A DNA stretch of 11,699 nucleotides, taken from assembly GCA_002085285.1 (NCBI GenBank), contig NATK01000024.1:1-11699 (forward strand). Reading direction: 5' to 3'. Position 1 is the first letter of the stretch, and each line of letters opens with the position of its first letter. A program made the translations under genes and the position numbers. Below, one piece after another: positions 8,305 to 11,699 of the stretch. This DNA comes from Candidatus Latescibacteria bacterium 4484_7. GTDB lineage: Bacteria; Krumholzibacteriota; Krumholzibacteriia; Krumholzibacteriales; Krumholzibacteriaceae. The notes below the pieces were generated by a model. It was not told the origin of the DNA. It was given only the letters and a program-made list of their open reading frames with translations, and did not search any database.

Positions 8305-10070
8305 TACCTCAAAAGGTGATAGACGAGATTAGAGAGAGGACCGATATAGTAAAGGTCATCGGTTCGTTCATCGAACTTAAAAGGACTGGAAACAACTACA
8401 AGGCGCTTTGCCCTTTCCACAACGAGAAGACACCGAGCTTCGTCGTCAGCCCAGACAAACAGATATATCACTGTTTCGGATGCGGCAAGGGCGGCAATGT
8501 CTTCAACTTCATAATGGACTACGAGGGAGTCGGCTTTATCGAAGCGGTGCGAAAGCTCGGAAAAGAGATTAATATCGACGTAGACAAATACATTACCTCG
8601 GGCGAGAGAGGTGAGAGGCTGGAACCCTTCTACAGGGCAGTCGAGTTCGCGTCGCGTTTCTACAACCACTTACTACTCGAAGACTCGAGGGGCGCCGGTG
8701 CGTTGAAGTATCTCGAGGGAAGAGGGATCCACAATGAATTGATAGACGAGTTCACCATAGGTTTCGCCCCCTCGTCCTGGGACGAGCTCTATCGTAAAGC
8801 CATGGACGAAGGGATCGACAGGAATACACTCATCGAGAGCAGCCTCGTTATAAGGCAAAGAGGCGGGACTGGTTACAGGGATTATTTTCGAAACAGAGTG
8901 ATTTTTCCTATTCAGTCGATATCGAACCGGTTCATAGCCCTCGCCGGCCGTGTAATGGATGATTCTCAGCCGAAATATCTGAATTCTGCCGAGAGCCCCG
9001 TATACTCGAAGAGAAGGGTCCTCTATGGGCTGAGCCATTCTAAGGACGATATTAGAAAATCCAAAACAGCAATAATAGTAGAGGGTTACATGGATTATTT
9101 AACTTTATGGGATAAGGGTCTTCGCAATGTCGTAGCAGTTTGTGGTACATCTTTTACGCCTGATCAGGCCTACGTACTTGCCAGGTACGCAAATCGTGTA
9201 TATATTATCAATGATGGAGATAGAGCGGGGATAAGGGCGGCTGTTAGAACGGCTGATGTTTTGATAACGAAAGGTCTCGAGGCCAGGGTTGTAATACTTC
9301 CGGAGGGTGAGGATCCTGACAGCTTCGTAAGGAAGAGAGGAGCAGAAGGGCTAGAAGATGAAATGGCTTCTGCTCCTGATTATTTTAGATACCTCAAATT
9401 AGAATCGGAGAAGGGCTCAGGGTCGATTGCGAGGAAGGATCAGGTAATAAGGCATCTGATCGAAACGGTATCGAGGGTCGACGACAGGGTCAAAAAGGAG
9501 CTCTATCTGCAGGAGGTATCCGACCTGTTCGGTGTTTCGATTGACGCCCTTCGTTCAGGGTTGAAAAACAGTAAGGGTTCGCGGGATTTCGGATCGTCTT
9601 CGAAACCAAGGGGGAGCCGTAACGAAAGGGTGCAGAAGGAAATTTTCAGGATAAGCCTGGAAAGCAAAAGGTTTGCCGAGATGGTCATAACCAACATCGA
9701 TGCAGACGATTTGAACGGTGACGATTTCAAGGGCTACTACAAAGCGCTTGACTATGCATTGAAAAACGATATTGATATAAAAAGCTCCGAATTCATAGCT
9801 GGTTTGACGGATCCCGAGGTCAGCAGGTTGGCTTCAGAGATTGCCCTGATGTCTTTGCCTCCCGGTCCGAGTGATTCCGTATTGAGAGACGATCTCTTGT
9901 GGATGAAAAAATCATCGTTGAAGCGTGAGCTCAGGATGATGAAGGAGAGGATCGAAGAGCTGCAAAAGACTCAGGGAAAAGATACGACGGAGGAAGAAGT
10001 CGAACTGGCAGAGGCCTATAGAAAGGTTTCCAGGGAACTGAAGAAGTTGAGTCTCAAGGAGGGTAACTGA
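8301..10070 (+). CDS. dnaG: DNA primase DnaG
   Basis: DnaG synthesises the RNA primers that start Okazaki fragments and the leading strand, acting with the DnaB helicase at the fork. It has 589 residues (E. coli 581). The N-terminal CHC2 zinc-binding domain has C37 and H40 in [13 protein letters not shown] and C58 and C61 in [13 protein letters not shown]. The catalytic core includes the RVIFPIQ and [20 protein letters not shown] segments. The TOPRIM metal-binding motifs are EGYMD at 261-265 and DGDRAG at 305-310; the residue before DGD is Asn where an aromatic is common. The C-terminal region from about 440 is Lys/Glu-rich and helical, as expected for the DnaB-binding domain, but poorly conserved. 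AAGGA at 8289-8293 lies 7 nt before the ATG. It ends 4 nt before rpoD. Confidence 0.97.
   Translation: MIPQKVIDEIRERTDIVKVIGSFIELKRTGNNYKALCPFHNEKTPSFVVSPDKQIYHCFGCGKGGNVFNFIMDYEGVGFIEAVRKLGKEINIDVDKYITSGERGERLEPFYRAVEFASRFYNHLLLEDSRGAGALKYLEGRGIHNELIDEFTIGFAPSSWDELYRKAMDEGIDRNTLIESSLVIRQRGGTGYRDYFRNRVIFPIQSISNRFIALAGRVMDDSQPKYLNSAESPVYSKRRVLYGLSHSKDDIRKSKTAIIVEGYMDYLTLWDKGLRNVVAVCGTSFTPDQAYVLARYANRVYIINDGDRAGIRAAVRTADVLITKGLEARVVILPEGEDPDSFVRKRGAEGLEDEMASAPDYFRYLKLESEKGSGSIARKDQVIRHLIETVSRVDDRVKKELYLQEVSDLFGVSIDALRSGLKNSKGSRDFGSSSKPRGSRNERVQKEIFRISLESKRFAEMVITNIDADDLNGDDFKGYYKALDYALKNDIDIKSSEFIAGLTDPEVSRLASEIALMSLPPGPSDSVLRDDLLWMKKSSLKRELRMMKERIEELQKTQGKDTTEEEVELAEAYRKVSRELKKLSLKEGN
10056..10062 (+). 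promoter_or_regulatory. rpoD ribosome binding site inside the dnaG 3' end
   Basis: AAGGAGG at 10056-10062 is nearly a full anti-Shine-Dalgarno complement, 12 nt before the rpoD ATG at 10075. It lies within the last codons of dnaG, so initiation on rpoD is probably affected by ribosomes finishing dnaG. Confidence 0.6.
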
Positions 10071-10074
10071 AGAG

Positions 10075-11699
10075 ATGGATGCAGACAAGATTGAAGAGGT
10101 TCTTCTGGACATCAAAAAGCTTTCAGAGGGCAAGGGGTATGTTCTCAATGAAGAGATCGAAGAGTTGATGGGGGAAGATTTCGAGCCTGATGACATAATC
10201 GAGCTATACAATCGTCTAAGTGATGAAAATATAGAGTTTTTTGACTCCAAGGAAAAGGCGACCATGAAGATGGACGCCATCAAGAAGAGGGAGCAAAAAG
10301 AGGCAAAGAAGGCTGAAGAATTGTCCGGCACAATGGTACGCTACGATGACCCTGTGAGGATGTATTTGAGAGAGATGGGGAGGGTTCCGCTCCTGGACCG
10401 TGAAGGCGAGATAGAGATTGCCAAGAGGATAGAGACGGGACATTTGAAGGTTTTCAATGCAGTATTCGGCCTCAACTCGACCACCGAGGAGCTCAAGAGC
10501 TTCGTCGAAAGATTGGAAAAGGAGGAGATGAAACTCGAAGACCTGGTTCAGCTTGAAAGCGGAGGGTTGCACCCCCATTATTCGGGCAAGAAAGAGCTCA
10601 AGAAGTATATCGGTATATTCAAGCGGGTGATAAAGCTCAGGGAAGAAGTAGTCAAGCTCGAGGCGTCCATTAATAAGAGGATGAAGGAGAAGGAGCTCGA
10701 AAAGGTCAAACGCCAGATAGAAAGCAGAAACAAGAAACTCCAGGAAGAGTACAGAAAGATAAAGCTCAACCCGTCGCAGATGGACATCCTTGTTGAAAAG
10801 ATAAAAGAGGTCCTCAAGCGAATAGAGATACATCGCAAAGAGATCGCAGAGTTCGAAAAATTCGCGGGCATGAAGTCTGACGAGATCGAAGAGGCGATAA
10901 AGATTTTGACCAAGGGGGCGGCGGGCAAGAAACGTGAACTGAAAAAGAAGCTCAAGTGGTCGCTCGAAAACCTCAAGGATTTTTCTCAGAAGATAAAGAG
11001 ACTCGAGAGGAAGATAAAGCGTATAGAAAAGAGCGAGAATGTGCATTATGACAACCTTAAAGAGATAGTGAAAAGCATTAAGATCGGTGAAAGGGAGTCT
11101 CAGAGGGCAAAGCAAGAGATGATCGAGGCGAATGTGAGGCTCGTCATCTCGATCGCCAAGAGGTACACAAACAGAGGGCTCGAATTTCTCGATCTGATTC
11201 AAGAGGGAAACAGCGGCTTGATGCGCGCCGTGGACAAATTCGATTATCGGAAAGGTTACAAGTTCAGTACCTACGCCACCTGGTGGATAAGGCAGGCGAT
11301 AACGAGGGCGATCGCCGATCAGGCGAGAACGATAAGAGTGCCTGTACATATGATCGAGGCGATCAACAAGGTTTCGAGAACACAGAGAAAGCTACTTCAG
11401 GAGCTGGGTCGTGAGCCGAGCCCCGAAGAAGTTGCACGGAGGCTCAACTATCCCCTGGGCAAGGTGAAGAGTGTAATGAAGGCGAGCATGGAGCCTATCT
11501 CTCTCGACAAGCCGATAGGCGAAGATGACGACAGCAACCTCAGCGATTTCATTGAGGATACAACAGTTTCTGCGCCTGACCAGACTGCTGCTCATTCGAT
11601 GCTGAAGGATCAGGTTTCGAAAGTCCTCGCCACCCTGACGAAGAGAGAAGAGAAGGTAATAAGGCTCAGATTCGGATTGGGCGACGGAACCCCGAGAAC
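10075..11699 (+). CDS. rpoD: Primary RNA polymerase sigma factor RpoD (sigma-70), 3' partial
   Basis: The housekeeping sigma factor directs RNA polymerase to most promoters. The visible 541 codons run off the window end. Region 1.1 is present at about residues 5-60 ([13 protein letters not shown] and following), which marks a group 1 sigma factor. Region 1.2 starts at [18 protein letters not shown] (about 90-107). A long, very Lys/Glu-rich, coiled-coil-like non-conserved region covers about 126-340. Region 2 follows with [28 protein letters not shown] and the -10 recognition and melting segment [18 protein letters not shown] from 399. Region 3 starts near 422, with the 3.2 finger [19 protein letters not shown] from 477. 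Region 4.1 begins at [18 protein letters not shown], and the -35 helix-turn-helix of region 4.2 lies beyond the window. The start 4 nt after dnaG indicates co-transcription. Confidence 0.97.
   Translation, partial: MDADKIEEVLLDIKKLSEGKGYVLNEEIEELMGEDFEPDDIIELYNRLSDENIEFFDSKEKATMKMDAIKKREQKEAKKAEELSGTMVRYDDPVRMYLREMGRVPLLDREGEIEIAKRIETGHLKVFNAVFGLNSTTEELKSFVERLEKEEMKLEDLVQLESGGLHPHYSGKKELKKYIGIFKRVIKLREEVVKLEASINKRMKEKELEKVKRQIESRNKKLQEEYRKIKLNPSQMDILVEKIKEVLKRIEIHRKEIAEFEKFAGMKSDEIEEAIKILTKGAAGKKRELKKKLKWSLENLKDFSQKIKRLERKIKRIEKSENVHYDNLKEIVKSIKIGERESQRAKQEMIEANVRLVISIAKRYTNRGLEFLDLIQEGNSGLMRAVDKFDYRKGYKFSTYATWWIRQAITRAIADQARTIRVPVHMIEAINKVSRTQRKLLQELGREPSPEEVARRLNYPLGKVKSVMKASMEPISLDKPIGEDDDSNLSDFIEDTTVSAPDQTAAHSMLKDQVSKVLATLTKREEKVIRLRFGLGDGTPR

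Noticed and set aside
10216..11349. 377-codon minus-strand open frame opposite rpoD
   Set aside because: It is antisense to an unmistakable sigma-70 gene, its sequence resembles no family, and it is explained by the Lys/Glu-rich codon use of rpoD, which leaves few stops in that frame.

Overview
This 11.7 kb window is almost entirely housekeeping coding sequence, all on the + strand. It carries two gene blocks separated by one 345-nt intergenic region. Block 1 (1-4346) is a protein-folding operon: grpE (cut at the window start), dnaK, dnaJ and the 16S rRNA methyltransferase gene rsmE. Block 2 (4692-11699) resembles the classical macromolecular-synthesis neighbourhood: yqeY, cvpA, mutS2, dnaG and rpoD (cut at the window end before sigma region 4.2). 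No rRNA, tRNA, CRISPR array, insertion sequence or phage gene is visible.

The organism is a bacterium that I cannot place firmly. The sigma factor has a region 1.1 and a long non-conserved region between 1.2 and 2.1, as in proteobacterial-type primary sigma factors. The order yqeY-cvpA-mutS2-dnaG-rpoD is, from memory, typical of deltaproteobacterial-grade lineages and some deep-branching candidate phyla. The DnaJ Gly/Phe region has a helical variant that I associate loosely with the FCB group. Frequent AGG/AGA (Arg) and ATA (Ile) codons and Lys/Glu/Arg-rich proteins recall thermophiles, but this is weak evidence. Base composition is intermediate.

Layout: 1-564 grpE; 583-2412 dnaK; 2448-3602 dnaJ; 3615-4346 rsmE; 4347-4691 intergenic, with a weak hairpin, two copies of a 19-20 nt repeat each beside a small palindrome, and a near-consensus sigma-70 promoter with a strong ribosome binding site; 4692-5150 yqeY; 5166-5732 cvpA; 5733-5827 short gap with a possible secondary promoter; 5828-8203 mutS2; 8212-8304 possible 30-codon ORF whose stop overlaps the dnaG start; 8301-10070 dnaG; 10075-11699 rpoD.

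Functionally, block 1 makes the DnaK-DnaJ-GrpE refolding cycle plus a late 30S rRNA modification enzyme. Block 2 couples the replication primase and the primary sigma factor with a MutS2/Smr protein, a CvpA-type membrane protein and a YqeY protein. The order grpE-dnaK-dnaJ-rsmE-(gap)-yqeY matches the Bacillus-type order hrcA-grpE-dnaK-dnaJ-prmA-rsmE-mtaB-rpsU-yqeY with prmA, mtaB and rpsU missing. The intergenic region lies where mtaB and rpsU would be. I found no convincing new multi-gene system. The points most worth checking are the repeat-bearing intergenic region, the micro-ORF coupled to dnaG, the altered LDLR motif in the MutS2 Smr domain, the missing DnaK acidic tail, and strong CTCGAG enrichment.
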